Below are positions 32,439-32,603 of a stretch of 32,603 bases of DNA, piece after piece. The stretch is from an uncultured Acetatifactor sp. Lineage in GTDB: Bacteria; Bacillota; Clostridia; Lachnospirales; Lachnospiraceae. Position numbers and translations under genes: made by a program. Position 1 is the first letter of the stretch. Every line of letters begins with the position of its first letter. The stretch lies in NCBI GenBank assembly GCA_947624245.1, contig CANQJL010000029.1:1-32603 (forward strand), in the 5' to 3' direction. The notes under the pieces are model-generated. The model did not search any database. It was not told the DNA's origin and was given only the letters and a program-made list of their open reading frames with translations.

Positions 32439-32603
32439 TCAATTTAGTGACTGAAAATCAAATATTGTATTCATATCACAATCAAGGATACGACAACAGG
32501 CATACAAAAATAATACAGTTGGATTTTGTGTGCCTTTTTCTATTCTGTTATATGAATAAATAGAAATATCCACTCCATTAGTTTGAAGTCTTGCAACCAT
32601 ATC
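32439..32603 (-). CDS. XRE-family HTH regulator, C-terminal part (runs off right edge)
   Basis: The last 54 residues of a minus-strand gene entering from beyond the right edge. They read as the second half of a Cro/C1 HTH: M-V-A-R-L-Q, V-D-I-S-I-Y-S-Y-N-R-I-E-K-G-T, N-P-T-V, and R-I-L-D-C-D-M-N-T-I-F. The stop is TGA at 32439-32441. A plus-strand terminator for the neighbouring gene overlaps its coding sequence. The complete gene is needed to confirm length and start. Confidence 0.7.
   Translation of the reverse strand, partial: DMVARLQTNGVDISIYSYNRIEKGTQNPTVLFLYACCRILDCDMNTIFDFQSLN
32499..32538 (+). terminator. Intrinsic terminator of the 137-residue gene, inside the convergent XRE gene
   Basis: An 11-bp stem (32499-32509 with 32524-32534, one T-G wobble), 14-base loop, followed by TTTTT on the plus strand. 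It lies 66 bp past the stop of the upstream plus-strand gene and within the coding sequence of the convergent XRE gene. Confidence 0.65.

Overview
The window looks like a chromosomal segment of a gut-type Lachnospiraceae or related clostridial Firmicute. The evidence is the family of each core protein, strong GGAGG ribosome binding sites, a clostridial gene order (yicC-remA-gmk-rpoZ-rimO-pgsA-cinA-recA-recX-rny), sporulation-family genes (a SpoIIM-like protein, a Spo0A DNA-binding domain, a SpoVB-type flippase) and a Firmicutes-type SOS box. A fairly GC-rich housekeeping core, about 7.2-29.08 kb, is flanked by two accessory regions.

Left flank (1-7.1 kb). The edge holds the start of a VirD4/TraG-type conjugative coupling ATPase, preceded in the same operon by a ClpP-like serine protease; both point to a conjugative element beyond the left edge. 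Next comes an AT-richer self-contained module: a lipoprotein, two FtsX-type permeases and an ABC ATPase on the minus strand, divergent from an OmpR-type response regulator and a sensor kinase. The shared intergenic region holds two promoters and an 11-bp-spaced direct repeat that could be the regulator's operator.

Core (7.2-29.08 kb). On the minus strand are a protein with four HTH-like repeats, spoIIM-like, a Nudix ADP-ribose pyrophosphatase, an aspartate-type aminotransferase, rny, recX, recA, cinA, pgsA, rimO, rpoZ, gmk, remA and yicC. The divergent rqcH is on the plus strand. Back on the minus strand are a SpoVB-type flippase, glgA, a receiver-less Spo0A-like regulator and PTS enzyme I, then holA on the plus strand. 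These cover RNA decay and ribosome quality control (rny, yicC, rqcH, rimO), DNA repair (recA, recX, cinA), nucleotide supply (gmk), envelope synthesis (pgsA, flippase), glycogen synthesis (glgA) and sugar uptake (ptsP). Several promoters are readable by eye, including a near-consensus one for rny, one for the yicC operon and SOS-box-regulated recA.

Right flank (29.08-32.6 kb). Immediately after holA the base composition drops sharply and the genes become small and mostly unrecognised: two hypotheticals, a five-helix membrane protein, a DUF6061-like protein, an HTH repressor-like protein divergent from a small single-span membrane protein, and the 3' part of an XRE regulator running off the edge. 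This looks like an acquired island.

The items most worth follow-up are the receiver-less Spo0A with an 0A-box-like site in its own leader, the quadruple-HTH protein, the ClpP-coupling protein pair, the structured rny leader next to a 43-bp tandem repeat, a small ORF with its own promoter just upstream of recA, and the HTH/membrane-protein pair with a palindromic operator candidate. No rRNA, tRNA, CRISPR array or insertion sequence was seen.
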